Shown in pieces: positions 54,235 through 63,901 of a stretch of DNA of 64,000 nt. Position 1 is the first letter of the stretch. Each line of letters starts with the position of its first letter. The stretch is from Mariniflexile maritimum. Its GTDB lineage: Bacteria > Bacteroidota > Bacteroidia > Flavobacteriales > Flavobacteriaceae. A model generated the notes under the pieces. That model was given only the letters and a program-made list of their open reading frames with translations. It searched no databases and was not told where the DNA came from. The stretch is taken from contig NZ_WRPN01000001.1 in assembly GCF_009746565.1 (NCBI RefSeq), forward strand, positions 434,001 to 498,000, in the 5' to 3' direction. Both the position numbers and the translations under genes were made by a program.

Positions 54235-54642
54235 TTGGAAATAAATTACAGTATAAACGATATAGAAAATCTGGCGCAAGAGCTTCTAAAAAACCTGAAA
54301 TCGAAAACCATTTTGTTTCATGGTGGTATGGGTGTTGGCAAAACAACCCTTATTAAAGCAGTGGTTAAACACTTGGGCAGTTCAGATGAAGTGAGTAGCC
54401 CCACCTTCTCTATTATCAATGAGTATGAGATGAAGAATGACAAAATTTTTCATTTCGATCTGTATCGTATAAAAAATATGGAAGAAGCCTATAATTTCGG
54501 TATTGAAGATTATTTAGATTCTGAACATTGGATTTTGATTGAATGGCCCGAATTGATACGACCGATGTTAACAAACAATTTTGATGAGATTTTTTTAAAA
54601 TTAACCGCAAACGAAACCAGGCAACTAATTTTAAAAAATTAA
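54235..54642 (+). CDS. tsaE: tRNA t6A biosynthesis ATPase TsaE (TTG start)
   Basis: The 135-residue P-loop ATPase assists TsaB/TsaD in t6A tRNA modification. It has Walker A HGGMGVGKTTLIKAVV, SSPTFSIINEY and FHFDLYRIKNMEEAYNFGIEDYL, and ends with IEWPELIRPML-type residues. The start is TTG at 54235 (the next residues EINYSIND fit the family), with no ATG before the conserved region. It lies about 90 bp after porX on the same strand. Confidence 0.9.
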   Translation: MEINYSINDIENLAQELLKNLKSKTILFHGGMGVGKTTLIKAVVKHLGSSDEVSSPTFSIINEYEMKNDKIFHFDLYRIKNMEEAYNFGIEDYLDSEHWILIEWPELIRPMLTNNFDEIFLKLTANETRQLILKN

Positions 54643-54800
54643 ATAATAACAAAAAAAAAATAAAGCATATATAGCAGAAAAAACAGTACAAAACCTCCAA
54701 TTATTGTAGTAGTACGGGAAACCCACAGCTAAAATTTTGAAAAACAATGTTTTTAACGTTTTTTTAACATTTAGCCACCTACATCAATAAGGTCTTTAGT

Positions 54801-54808
54801 TACATTTG
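54801..54808 (+). promoter_or_regulatory. Candidate -7 box for the 46-residue peptide gene
   Basis: TACATTTG matches the -7 consensus, 29 nt before the ATG at 54838. This supports the small gene being the first cistron. No good -33 was found. Confidence 0.4.
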
Positions 54809-54837
54809 GGTAATTAATTAATTAAATCCCTTATAAA

Positions 54838-54978
54838 ATGAAAACTAAAAACTATTTAATTGCGATTGCAATTTTTGGTGGTATGTTGTTTACTGCTTAT
54901 GCAGCCAACACAGCAAATCAAGATGAGCAACAAACGGCCGTTAGAAAAGATCAAATTAAAATTCCTTCAGGAGGATAG
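54838..54978 (+). CDS. Candidate small secreted peptide (46 residues)
   Basis: The frame from ATG at 54838 encodes a basic start (MKTKN), a hydrophobic stretch (YLIAIAIFGGMLFTAYA) ending in an AYA cleavage-like site, and a short mature tail of about 24 residues ending KIPSGG. It fits a secreted peptide. It has a consensus -7 box upstream and a purine-rich GGAGG near its stop. The downstream membrane-protein gene overlaps it in another frame. The function is unknown. Confidence 0.55.
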   Translation: MKTKNYLIAIAIFGGMLFTAYAANTANQDEQQTAVRKDQIKIPSGG

Positions 54979-55462
54979 AAAGAGTTTGATTATAGGAAGT
55001 GTTATTGCTACCATTATAGCAACCACCCCTTATTTGTTTTACCTGTATGAAAGTGTCCCCAATTCTCCAATTTGGGACACTTTTTTATTTACCTATCAAA
55101 GTGAGTTTTATCAAAGTGCACAAGTTTCCATGTGGGTGTTAACATCAAAATTGATACCGCTACTTTTATTAATCATTTGGTTTTTTACTTGCAGGCATTG
55201 GTGGTTTCATGCACTCTTAGTACCAATCGCGATGTATGTTTATCAGATATTTATTACTCTTAATGATGATTTAATAAATATTGACTCTAATCAATTAATG
55301 TATTTAATTCCAATAATGGCCATTATTGTCCCTTCCATATATTTAGTGAGGGCTCAAATTTTCAATAAAATAAATGATGCCAACAAATCCTTGGAGGAGC
55401 TTGAAGAAGAGTTTAAAATATCGCCTAGAAATTTCTGGGATAAAATAAAACAGTATTTTTAA
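54923..55462 (+). CDS. Four-helix inner-membrane protein of unknown function
   Basis: The protein has four hydrophobic segments: SLIIGSVIATIIATTPYLFYL, LTSKLIPLLLLIIWFFTC, FHALLVPIAMYVYQIFI and LMYLIPIMAIIVPSIYLV. It ends with an acidic coiled tail (NKSLEELEEEFK). I place the start at ATG 54923 (MSNKRPLEKIK, about 179 residues). Alternatives are TTG 54986, which would follow the GGAGGA near 54970, or an earlier ATG. The frame overlaps the small peptide gene in a different phase. The family was not recognised. It is convergent with the outer-membrane protein gene, overlapping by 4 bp. Confidence 0.7.
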   Translation: MSNKRPLEKIKLKFLQEDRKSLIIGSVIATIIATTPYLFYLYESVPNSPIWDTFLFTYQSEFYQSAQVSMWVLTSKLIPLLLLIIWFFTCRHWWFHALLVPIAMYVYQIFITLNDDLINIDSNQLMYLIPIMAIIVPSIYLVRAQIFNKINDANKSLEELEEEFKISPRNFWDKIKQYF

Positions 55463-57888
55463 GGGTGTTTGTTTTCCAATCGGTCGCGTTCTTCCAATTC
55501 CAGCTCTTTGTGGTTGGGTTTTAAATGGTAGTTTCCAAATTTATAGGTAAACCCCGCAACCAGCAAACGATTCTCCATACGCGATTTAAAAAACAGGTCT
55601 TGGTTTAGGTACTGCGTCTTGGTACTAAAATTTTGCGAGTTAAACACATCCCTCACCCCCATATTTACGGAAGCCCTCCCTTTCCATAATGTTTTTCTAA
55701 AGGTTATATCCAGCCCTTGTCGGTTGCTGATTTTTTTAGCACCATCCACCAAACTCGAAATGTATAAATAAGCAACATCGGCGGTTAAACTTTTATCCTT
55801 CAACAACGAAAAATAGTTGATGATTTGGCTATAAACCGACCATCGATCATTGGTATATAATGTGTTGGCGCTTTCCAAGGCAACAAAATGATTTTCATAA
55901 TAAAAAAGGGAGGCCAGTACATATAAATTCCAACGGTTGGCAAGCTGGGTATAGGTTGTAAAATCCAAACCATACGAAATACTTTTGTCAATGTTTGTGT
56001 TAATGTATTTAATTAGGTTTTCCTCATTATCTTGAAAGGTCATTTCTAGTGTAGGATTGTTTTCAAAACGGTAATACAGCTCGAAAGTGTAGTTTTTATT
56101 GATGGTATAGCCTAAGGTTAAAACATCATCAATTTGTGGTTTCAGGTTTGGGTCGCCGGCAATATAGGCGTTATCGTTTAAAAAATATTTAAAAGGGTTT
56201 AATTCGCTGTATCTGGGGCGGTAAATGCGCCTGTTATAATTAAAATAAACAGCGTTGTGGTCATCTACATTGTGCAAAAGGTAAAATGAGGGAAAAAGCT
56301 CCACATAGTTTTTGTTGCTCTGGGTGTTGGTAGCCTTAGAGGTGCCAACAATATCGGTATGTTCGACCCTTACGCCCAATTTTAGGCTCCAACGTTCCCA
56401 ATCCTTGGCATAACTGGTGTAGAGTGCCGAATTGGTTTCATCATAAAGAAAGGTATCGGTATTTTGTAAATCCTCAATTTTTACACCATTTTCAACAAGA
56501 TACTGTCGTAATATGCTTTTTGAACTTATATTGGAAACTTTGGCTCCTGCTTCAAATTGAGCGGTTTCACTTAGGGGCAGTTCGTAATCAATTTGACCCG
56601 TATATAGTTTTATTACTTGCTTAGAGAACGTTTGAAAGTTGTTATCCCGAAATGCGGTAGTAGTATTAGGATAGAAATAGCCTGTTTTAACATCCTGAAA
56701 ACTTAAAAAATCATAATTGGTATGGTGGGCACTCAGCATTAATTTCTCCCCTTCTTTTTTAAATTTGTGCACATAATCAAGCGTAAGGGCAAAATTAAAG
56801 GTCTCATCGGCCATACGGTTTTTGGTATGGAAGGTAGAATCTAAAACATGGGCAGCATCAAAAACCTCGGTTAGCGAATTCACAAAGGTTTTGGTATGAT
56901 CGCGCGGAGCTACAAGCATGTTTGCCGAAACACCCAAACTGTTGGCGGCGTTAAATTCATAATCAATGCTGGTATTGATGTTATGGTTCGATGTGTTCCG
57001 TGTGCGTTTATAATCGGTTTCCCAACTGGTGGTGTTCTGTCCGTTTTCAGTAAAAAAAATAGATTCGCTATTGTGCCTAAACTCTTTTTTTGGGTTCACA
57101 CTATAATTCAAATAGGTGTTTAGCTTTTTTGTCTTAAAAAAATGACTCGTGCCAAACGTATATTTAGGATAGGTTTTACCCATGCTATAATTGCTGAACA
57201 TGTTGCCATTATAGCCTGCAACAATGGTTTTGCTGGTTATGATATTAAGTACCGAACCGCCTTCAGCTTCGTATTTTGCGGGTGGGTTGGTAATAACTTC
57301 AATGGATTTTATAGTTGTTGCCGATGTACCTTCCAGTAGTTGCTGCACTTCATCCATGGACAATTGCACTTTTTTATCATTTATATAAACGGTAGGAACG
57401 CTATGCTTAACGGTTATGGTACCATCATGCACCAAAACACCGGGTGTTTGTTTTAATACATCCAAAACGTTGGTATTCGATAAACTGGAGTTTTCAACAT
57501 TAAAAACCAACCTATCAACCATACGCTTTACCGTGGGCCGTTTTACAGTAAGGGTAACATCATTTAAGGTTTCTAACTTTTCCTTTAAAATTATGGCAGC
57601 TAATTGGGTGGTTTTATTCAGGTCAATGGCCAAGGTTTGTGCCTCAAAACCCAAAAAGCTTACTGTAAGGGTATAGTTGTTGGCTTTTAGGTTTTCAAAC
57701 GAAAAAACGCCCGCTTCATTGGTGATTGTACCTTCCGTTACAGACGAATCATCTGTGGCAACAACCACATTTGAATAAGCAATGGGTTGCTTGTTTTCAT
57801 CCAAAACGGTACCCGATAAAGTGATATTTTGCGCAAATAGAGCTAAGGAAAAAAGGCTTAAAAAGCAAGTAATTAACGCTTTACACAT
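55459..57888 (-). CDS. TonB-dependent-receptor-like outer membrane protein with CarboxypepD_reg domain
   Basis: The 809-residue protein has a signal peptide ending SLALFAQ. A carboxypeptidase-regulatory-like N-terminal domain follows (TLSGTVLDENKQPIAYSNVVV, GFEAQTLAI). The plug domain (DVLKQTPGVLVHDGTITVKHSVPTVYINDKKV, IEVITNPPAKYEAEGGSVLNIIT) leads into a large beta-barrel (outer_membrane_beta-barrel family). It ends FTYKFGNYHLKPN and a charged tail. It lacks an obvious TonB box, and no SusD partner is adjacent. It is likely an outer-membrane importer or signalling protein, with unknown ligand. Confidence 0.9.
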   Translation of the reverse strand: MCKALITCFLSLFSLALFAQNITLSGTVLDENKQPIAYSNVVVATDDSSVTEGTITNEAGVFSFENLKANNYTLTVSFLGFEAQTLAIDLNKTTQLAAIILKEKLETLNDVTLTVKRPTVKRMVDRLVFNVENSSLSNTNVLDVLKQTPGVLVHDGTITVKHSVPTVYINDKKVQLSMDEVQQLLEGTSATTIKSIEVITNPPAKYEAEGGSVLNIITSKTIVAGYNGNMFSNYSMGKTYPKYTFGTSHFFKTKKLNTYLNYSVNPKKEFRHNSESIFFTENGQNTTSWETDYKRTRNTSNHNINTSIDYEFNAANSLGVSANMLVAPRDHTKTFVNSLTEVFDAAHVLDSTFHTKNRMADETFNFALTLDYVHKFKKEGEKLMLSAHHTNYDFLSFQDVKTGYFYPNTTTAFRDNNFQTFSKQVIKLYTGQIDYELPLSETAQFEAGAKVSNISSKSILRQYLVENGVKIEDLQNTDTFLYDETNSALYTSYAKDWERWSLKLGVRVEHTDIVGTSKATNTQSNKNYVELFPSFYLLHNVDDHNAVYFNYNRRIYRPRYSELNPFKYFLNDNAYIAGDPNLKPQIDDVLTLGYTINKNYTFELYYRFENNPTLEMTFQDNEENLIKYINTNIDKSISYGLDFTTYTQLANRWNLYVLASLFYYENHFVALESANTLYTNDRWSVYSQIINYFSLLKDKSLTADVAYLYISSLVDGAKKISNRQGLDITFRKTLWKGRASVNMGVRDVFNSQNFSTKTQYLNQDLFFKSRMENRLLVAGFTYKFGNYHLKPNHKELELEERDRLENKHP

Positions 57889-58093
57889 ACATATTGTTTA
57901 TAGTTACAAACATAAAAAAATTATTCCAACCATAGGATGCCAAACCAGATAATTTTGAGGTTTTTTCGTTCAAATGTAATGCGTATTATTTTATTTGATT
58001 ATTTAGCGGAATTGAGTACTAAAGTAATTATTTTTGAAATGTTCTATGCAATAAAAATTTTATTTGTAATTTGTTTATGTAATTAACAACACC

Positions 58094-59293
58094 ATGGCGA
58101 AACAACTATCTCCTTTTACCAAACAGCAACTCTTACCACAAGAGGAAACCCTTGAGATTTTTAGGCGCAAAGGCGAATTATATATTGGTATCCCTAAAGA
58201 AACCGCGTTTCAAGAAAAACGCGTTTGCTTAACCCCCGATGCGGTGTTTGCCTTGGTTAGCAATGGCCACCGCGTACTACTGGAAGCTGGAGCGGGCGAT
58301 GGTGCCAATTTTACCGACAGGGAATACAGTGAGGCGGGTGCCGAAATTACAAACGATACCGCCAAAGTGTTTGCGTGTCCAACCATTTTAAAGGTAGAGC
58401 CCCCTAGTTTGGAACAAATCAAGCTGCTAAACCCGCAAACCTTGTTAATATCGGCATTGCAAATAAAAACACAATCCAAACAGTATTTTGAAGCCTTGGC
58501 CGCCAAACGCATTACCGCTTTGGCGTTCGAGTTCATTAGGGATTCTGATGGCACCTATCCTGCCGTAAAATCATTGAGTGAAATTGCAGGTACGGCCTCG
58601 GTGCTAATAGCAGCCGAATTGTTATCGGATACCAAGGGCGGTAACGGACTCATGTTTGGCAATATAAGCGGGGTGCCCCCTATTGAAGTGGTTATTCTAG
58701 GTGCCGGCACCGTTGGCGAATTTGCCGCTAGAAGTGCCATAGGCTTAGGGGCAAACGTTAAGGTTTTCGATAATTCCATTACCAAACTCCGGCGCATACA
58801 AACCCATTTGGGGCGCCCCATATTTACCTCTACCCTGCAACCTAAAAACCTTACCAAATCATTAAAACGTTGCGATGTGGTTATTGGCGCGGTGCGAGGA
58901 AACAACCGTTCACCCATTGTGGTAACCGATGCGATTGTGCAATGCATGAAAAAAGGGGCCATCATTATTGATGTGAGCATCGATACCGGTGGTTGTTTTG
59001 AGACCAGCGAAGTAACCTCGCATAAACAGCCTACCTTTGTAAAGCACGGTGTTATTCATTATTGTGTGCCCAATATTCCTGCGCGCTACTCACGTACGGC
59101 ATCGGTTTCCATAAGCAATATTTTTACGCCTTATCTGTTAAAGATTGCTGAAGATGGGGGTATAGAAAATTCACTCCGTTTTGATAGAGGTTTAAAAAAT
59201 GGGTTGTATTTTTACCACGGAATTTTAACCAGTAAATCGGTGGGCGAATGGTTTGGATTAAATTATAGCGATATCAATTTAATTATTTTTTAA
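58094..59293 (+). CDS. ald: Alanine dehydrogenase
   Basis: This 399-residue NAD-dependent enzyme interconverts alanine and pyruvate. The N-terminal domain has YIGIPKETAFQEKRVCLTPDAV. The Rossmann part has PIEVVILGAGTVGEFAARSAIGLGANVKVFDNSITKLR, and VIHYCVPNIPARYSRTASVSISN lies near the C-terminus. The N-terminal extension before the conserved start (about 25 residues) is common in Bacteroidota. It leads a short plus-strand cluster with the DUF4258 and sugar-transferase genes. Confidence 0.9.
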   Translation: MAKQLSPFTKQQLLPQEETLEIFRRKGELYIGIPKETAFQEKRVCLTPDAVFALVSNGHRVLLEAGAGDGANFTDREYSEAGAEITNDTAKVFACPTILKVEPPSLEQIKLLNPQTLLISALQIKTQSKQYFEALAAKRITALAFEFIRDSDGTYPAVKSLSEIAGTASVLIAAELLSDTKGGNGLMFGNISGVPPIEVVILGAGTVGEFAARSAIGLGANVKVFDNSITKLRRIQTHLGRPIFTSTLQPKNLTKSLKRCDVVIGAVRGNNRSPIVVTDAIVQCMKKGAIIIDVSIDTGGCFETSEVTSHKQPTFVKHGVIHYCVPNIPARYSRTASVSISNIFTPYLLKIAEDGGIENSLRFDRGLKNGLYFYHGILTSKSVGEWFGLNYSDINLIIF

Positions 59294-59326
59294 CCGAAGC
59301 CAACCTACTGGTTGTTAAACAAACAA

Positions 59327-59701
59327 ATGAATTTACTACAACGCTTCGGCTATTATTTAGGAGGCTTATGTATTGGCATGGTACTCGTTTTTTTCTTATG
59401 GAAAAAAAAAGGTACGACGTTCAATTACGGACTGGATGCGCGGGTGCTCAATAATATCCGGTTAAAAAAAATGGTATATTCCGATGCGGCTGCATTTGAA
59501 ATGACCAAAAACAAGCTCGACGAAACGGCCATAAACCACATCTTAAAACAAGGCGATGTTAATTTTTCTGAAAGCAAAACACATCAAAAGCCTTGTGCTA
59601 TCTACACTATTGAAGGTGAATTTAAAAACAACAACATTACATTAACCATTGAAAATTGCGATAGTATAGCCACCTTAACACATTTTAGGATTGTTCGCTA
59701 A
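59327..59701 (+). CDS. DUF4258-type small membrane-anchored protein
   Basis: I start at ATG 59327 (MNLLQRFGYYLGG), not at the TTG at 59312. The product has 124 residues with one N-terminal helix (LGGLCIGMVLVFFLW). The C-terminal half (INHILKQGDVNFSESKTHQKPCAIYTIEGEF) has the pattern of DUF4258. The stop shares a base with the next start (TAATG), which implies coupling to the sugar transferase. Confidence 0.7.
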   Translation: MNLLQRFGYYLGGLCIGMVLVFFLWKKKGTTFNYGLDARVLNNIRLKKMVYSDAAAFEMTKNKLDETAINHILKQGDVNFSESKTHQKPCAIYTIEGEFKNNNITLTIENCDSIATLTHFRIVR

Positions 59702-60297
59702 TGAATACCAAACGCCTTTTCGACATTGTATTTTCGGCCATTGGTTTGCTTTTGCTCGCCCCCATCTTCGTTATCATTGCCATCATAATTAAACTTGATT
59801 CACCGGGCCCTGTATTTTTTATACAAGGGCGCGTGGGTAAAAACAACAGCGATTTTAATATCTATAAATTTCGTACCATGCGCATACAATCGGAAAGCAA
59901 GGGCTTGCTCACTTTAGGGAACCATGATGCGCGCATAACAAAAATCGGTTATTTTTTACGACGCTATAAAATTGATGAATTTCCGCAGCTTATCAATATT
60001 TTAAAGGGCGATATGAGCTTTGTTGGTCCCCGACCTGAACTTCGGTATTATGTAAATTTTTATACGGAAGACGATATGACCATATTTTCAGTAAGACCGG
60101 GCATAACCGGACTCGCTTCCTTGAAATACAGAAATGAGGTAGAACTTTTAAAAGCGGCCACCGATCCGGAATCGTTTTACATAAAAACCATCATTCCCGA
60201 TAAGTTAAAATATAATAAAGAGTATATTAAACGCCGCAATTTCTTCTTCGATTTAAAGCTTATTGGCAGCACCATCATCAAGGTTATTACTAAATAA
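59701..60297 (+). CDS. Undecaprenyl-phosphate sugar-phosphate transferase (initiating sugar transferase)
   Basis: This 198-residue bacterial sugar transferase belongs to the WcaJ/PglC superfamily. It has one N-terminal re-entrant or membrane helix (FSAIGLLLLAPIFVIIAIIIKLDSPGPVFF), then RVGKNNSDFNIYKFRTMR, and LRRYKIDEFPQLINILKGDMSFVGPRPELRYYV, the catalytic core of the family. It transfers a sugar phosphate to undecaprenyl phosphate to start capsule or O-antigen units. The next gene is a nucleotide-sugar dehydratase, so they may form a small pathway. Confidence 0.93.
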   Translation: MNTKRLFDIVFSAIGLLLLAPIFVIIAIIIKLDSPGPVFFIQGRVGKNNSDFNIYKFRTMRIQSESKGLLTLGNHDARITKIGYFLRRYKIDEFPQLINILKGDMSFVGPRPELRYYVNFYTEDDMTIFSVRPGITGLASLKYRNEVELLKAATDPESFYIKTIIPDKLKYNKEYIKRRNFFFDLKLIGSTIIKVITK

Positions 60298-60394
60298 TTG
60301 GTAGTACCACGTTTTACCACTTGTTTGATAGGTTAATTATGCCTACTTTGGATGAGTTTTTCATCGTTAATAACCTAGCTAACAATAACCGTTG

Positions 60395-61474
60395 ATGGAG
60401 CCTGCAACCTACAAACACATCAAACAACTAATGGTCAGTTCTGGATTAATTCCCCACTACCAACAGCCCTTAATAAACTACGAAGCCTTTAATTTTGAAA
60501 CCGAGACCATTGTAATTACGGGGGCTGCGGGCACCATTGGTAGTGAACTTGCCAAACAGTTGCTTGTTTGCAACTACCGCAAGCTAATATTGGTCGATTG
60601 TGCAGAATCGCCACTTTACAATCTTATAAAAGAATTTGAGAAAGAAGAAGTAACTTCTTTGGAATATGTGCTTTCAAACATCAATGATGCAGATGTCATG
60701 ACAGGATTTTTTGAAGTTTACAAGCCCACACTTATATTTCATGCTGCGGCCTATAAACACGTTCCGCTAATGGAAATGCATCCTTATGAGGCGGTTAAAA
60801 CCAATTATTTGGCAACCCAACATTTGGCAGATTTGGCCATAAAACACGATGTAAAAAAGTTCGTATTTATTTCAACCGATAAAGCGGTAAATCCTGAAAG
60901 CGTAATGGGCATCACAAAGCACCTTGCCGAAAGGTATATCATGCAGTTGCAACCTCAAGAAAGCACCCAATTTTCCATTGCACGCTTTGGCAATATCATG
61001 GGCTCCAACGGTTCGGTACTGCCACTTTTTATAAATCAAATAGCGTCCGGCCACCCTTTAAGCATCACACACGAGCGCATTACCCGCTACTTTATGGACA
61101 AACATAAAGCTTGTGCCCTTATTGTGCAAATAGCTTTGTTTAAAATGAACGAAAACTCACTCTTTACTTTTGATATGGGAACGCCCATTAAATTGATGGA
61201 TGTGGTACAAACCTTAATAAGTATGTATGCTGAAAAAAACAAAAATCAAACCATAGACCTGAAAATTACAGGATTGCGCCCTGGCGAAAAATTTGAGGAA
61301 GAACTCGTTTCGAAAGATGAAATATTAACACCCACCCAACATAACGCTATTTTTTTGGTTTCTTCAAGGGAACCCAAAACACAAAAAAAACCAGTAAATT
61401 TTACAATACTTAAAAACATCACCCCTTACCAAACACCACAAGAAATAAAGGCCATCTTAAAATCCCTGATCTAA
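60395..61474 (+). CDS. CapD/FlaA1-like nucleotide-sugar 4,6-dehydratase
   Basis: The 359-residue soluble SDR begins TIVITGAAGTIGSELAKQLL, the NAD-binding motif. FHAAAYKHVPLMEMHPYEAVKTNY follows, then FISTDKAVNPESVMGITKHLAERY, where Met replaces the usual catalytic Tyr as in the FlaA1/WbpM/PglF family. It lacks the N-terminal membrane domain of long CapD forms. It probably converts UDP-GlcNAc to a 4-keto-6-deoxy sugar for surface glycans. It lies 98 bp after the sugar transferase on the same strand. The frame could begin at TTG 60392, but ATG 60395 is preferred. Confidence 0.9.
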   Translation: MEPATYKHIKQLMVSSGLIPHYQQPLINYEAFNFETETIVITGAAGTIGSELAKQLLVCNYRKLILVDCAESPLYNLIKEFEKEEVTSLEYVLSNINDADVMTGFFEVYKPTLIFHAAAYKHVPLMEMHPYEAVKTNYLATQHLADLAIKHDVKKFVFISTDKAVNPESVMGITKHLAERYIMQLQPQESTQFSIARFGNIMGSNGSVLPLFINQIASGHPLSITHERITRYFMDKHKACALIVQIALFKMNENSLFTFDMGTPIKLMDVVQTLISMYAEKNKNQTIDLKITGLRPGEKFEEELVSKDEILTPTQHNAIFLVSSREPKTQKKPVNFTILKNITPYQTPQEIKAILKSLI

Positions 61475-61529
61475 AATTATTCGTTATTCGTTAATCTTTC
61501 TACTCCAATCCATTTTTCAATGCGGTTTA

Positions 61530-62705
61530 TTAAACCAATTTTCGTCGGTTTTTTTCTTTGGTTAAAAGTGCCAGCTCCCTACCGGTTTGTCCGGCAACCG
61601 AGGTATTCTCTTCGGCGCGCCGTATTAAATAAGGCATCACATCGCGTACTGGGCCAAATGGAATGTATTTGGCAACATTATAACCATGGGCGGCTAAGTT
61701 AAAGCTGATGTGGTCGCTCATGCCGTAAAGTTGACCGAACCAAACGCGGGCATCATGGTTGGGAATGTTTTTTTCAGCCATTTTTTGCATCATCAAATAC
61801 GAGCTTTCTTCGTTGTGCGACCCCGAGAATAGCGACATGCGGTCTAAATGATCCAGCATATAGGCAACGGCCGCATTGTAATTGGCATCGGTTTCGGCTT
61901 TGCTTTTGCACATGGGCGATGGATAACCCAATACATTTGCACGTTCATTTTCTTTTTCCAAATATGCGCCCCTAACAAGTTTAAACCCTAAAAAATAGCC
62001 GTTTTTTATGGCAAGTGCATGTTCTTTTTTTAAGAATTCCATTCGGTCCCAACGGTACATTTGCAACGTATTAAATACTATGGGTTTTTCGGTATTGTAT
62101 TTTTGCATCATTTTGGTAACCAAGGCATCCGAAGCATTTTGCATCCAGCTTTCCTCGGCATCAATAAGTACGGAAATATCGTGGGCTTTCCCACGTTTGC
62201 AAACCATATCAAACCGGTTCTCCACCCTGTCCCATTCGGCTTTTTCACTGGTAGTTAAAGCAGCACCACTCCCTACTTTCTCAAAAAGTTTCAGTCGGCC
62301 AAAACCGGTTGGTTTAAAAACCGCAATGGGCATCGCATCCTTGGCACTTGCAAAATCGATAATATTTAGTGTTGTGTGCATGGCAGCATCAAATTCGGCA
62401 TCATTTTCCTTACCTTCAACCGAATAATCCAATACCGAGCTCACGCCTTTTTCATACATTTTGTCAATTACGGGCAAGCAATCTTCTTCATTAACCCCGC
62501 CGCAAAAATGGTCGAAAACGGTCGAGCGTATCAAGCCTTCAATGGGCAAATGGGCCTTTATGGCAAAATTGGTGGCCGCGGTTCCTATACGTACCAGCGG
62601 TTCGATGGAAATCATTTTAAACAAAAAATAAGCGCGCTCTAACTCAGAATCGCTTTTTAATGCAAAGGCTATTTTGGTATTATCAAAAATGCGTTCAGTA
62701 CTCAT
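61530..62705 (-). CDS. Proline dehydrogenase
   Basis: The 391-residue flavoenzyme oxidises proline to pyrroline-5-carboxylate. It has VKPTGFG-like barrel segments (PIAVFKPTGFGRLKLFEKV), SVLIDAEESWMQNASDALV, FNTLQMYRWDRMEFLKKEH and LGFKLVRGAYLEKE. WFGQLYGMSDHISFNLA and the conserved end YLIRRAEENTSVAGQTGRE follow, with the R-R-x-x-E-N substrate motif. It is separate from P5C dehydrogenase and divergent from aroB, which is a common pairing in Flavobacteriaceae. Confidence 0.92.
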   Translation of the reverse strand: MSTERIFDNTKIAFALKSDSELERAYFLFKMISIEPLVRIGTAATNFAIKAHLPIEGLIRSTVFDHFCGGVNEEDCLPVIDKMYEKGVSSVLDYSVEGKENDAEFDAAMHTTLNIIDFASAKDAMPIAVFKPTGFGRLKLFEKVGSGAALTTSEKAEWDRVENRFDMVCKRGKAHDISVLIDAEESWMQNASDALVTKMMQKYNTEKPIVFNTLQMYRWDRMEFLKKEHALAIKNGYFLGFKLVRGAYLEKENERANVLGYPSPMCKSKAETDANYNAAVAYMLDHLDRMSLFSGSHNEESSYLMMQKMAEKNIPNHDARVWFGQLYGMSDHISFNLAAHGYNVAKYIPFGPVRDVMPYLIRRAEENTSVAGQTGRELALLTKEKNRRKLV

Positions 62706-62799
62706 AAATTAAAAATTTATACAAATATAATCAGGAGTATCTTATCATTTTATGTAAAATCTCCTTAATTTCACGGCTTTAAAATAAAGGTTTAATTTC

Positions 62800-63867
62800 A
62801 TGGATTCTATTGCAACAACCCAATGTACGATACATTTTAACAACCAGTGCTATGCTGCTTTAAATGAACATATTAGGAAGCGTAATTTTTCTAAGATTTT
62901 TATTTTGGTGGATGAAAACACGCATCAGTATTGCTTGCCTACTGTTTTAGAAAAACTGGAAACAACGATTGCCATTGAAATCATTGAAATTGAATCGGGT
63001 GAAGTTAATAAAACCATCGATACTTGTGTTGGGGTTTGGAATACCCTTTCGGAAGGGGATGCCGATAGAAAAAGTGTGCTCATCAATATTGGCGGTGGCG
63101 TTATTACCGATTTGGGCGGTTTTGTAGCCTGCACCTTTAAGCGCGGTATTGCCTATGTGAATGTGCCCACTACCCTTTTGTCCATGGTCGATGCCTCGGT
63201 AGGCGGAAAAACAGGTGTAGATCTCGGTAACTTAAAAAACCAGATTGGGGTAATCAGCAATCCGGATTTAGTACTTATAGATACACAATTTTTAAACACT
63301 TTGCCACAAAACCAAATGCGCTCGGGCTTAGCCGAAATGTTAAAACATGGCCTTATAAGCGACCGTACTTACTGGAACAAGTTTAAAACATTATCAAAAC
63401 TTTCATTGGATGATTTGGACATGTTGATTTACGAATCGGTAATGATTAAAAAACACGTGGTTGAATTGGATCCCTTAGAAAACAATTTGCGCAAAACCTT
63501 AAATTTTGGCCATACGCTTGGGCATGCCATCGAATCGTATTTTTTAAGCCATCCAAACAAAACAACCCTGTTGCACGGAGAGGCCATTATTGTGGGCATG
63601 ATTATGGCCTGTTACATTTCAACAGAATTAACGGGGTTCCCAAAACAAGAGACCATTGAAATTAAGGCGTTGTTTACCGATTATTATGGCAAGGTTACCA
63701 TCGACCCCTCGGAATATGCCCCCATTATGGAATTGCTCAAGTACGATAAAAAAAACAACCACGGCCATATAAATTTTGTGCTCTTGGAAGCCATTGGTAA
63801 AACAAAAATAGATTGTTTGGTCGATGACCAGATTATACTTGATGCTTTTGAGTTTTACGCTTCATAG
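62800..63867 (+). CDS. aroB: 3-dehydroquinate synthase
   Basis: This 355-residue enzyme makes 3-dehydroquinate from DAHP in the shikimate pathway. Signatures are INIGGGVITDLGGFVACTFKRGIAYVNVPTTLLSMVDASVGGKTGVDLGNLKNQIG (given here only as landmarks), the Zn ligands in RKTLNFGHTLGHAIES and LLHGEAIIVGM, and the usual length. It is divergent from proline dehydrogenase and followed by the CpsB-like gene. Confidence 0.97.
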   Translation: MDSIATTQCTIHFNNQCYAALNEHIRKRNFSKIFILVDENTHQYCLPTVLEKLETTIAIEIIEIESGEVNKTIDTCVGVWNTLSEGDADRKSVLINIGGGVITDLGGFVACTFKRGIAYVNVPTTLLSMVDASVGGKTGVDLGNLKNQIGVISNPDLVLIDTQFLNTLPQNQMRSGLAEMLKHGLISDRTYWNKFKTLSKLSLDDLDMLIYESVMIKKHVVELDPLENNLRKTLNFGHTLGHAIESYFLSHPNKTTLLHGEAIIVGMIMACYISTELTGFPKQETIEIKALFTDYYGKVTIDPSEYAPIMELLKYDKKNNHGHINFVLLEAIGKTKIDCLVDDQIILDAFEFYAS

Positions 63868-63901
63868 GCCAACCGCTTAATGCCCCATAACTACCCTACT
63901 G

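Noticed and set aside
58021-58060. Second promoter for alanine dehydrogenase (TATTTTTG)
   Set aside because: The -7 box is acceptable, but no -33 element has suitable spacing, so it is left out of the feature list.
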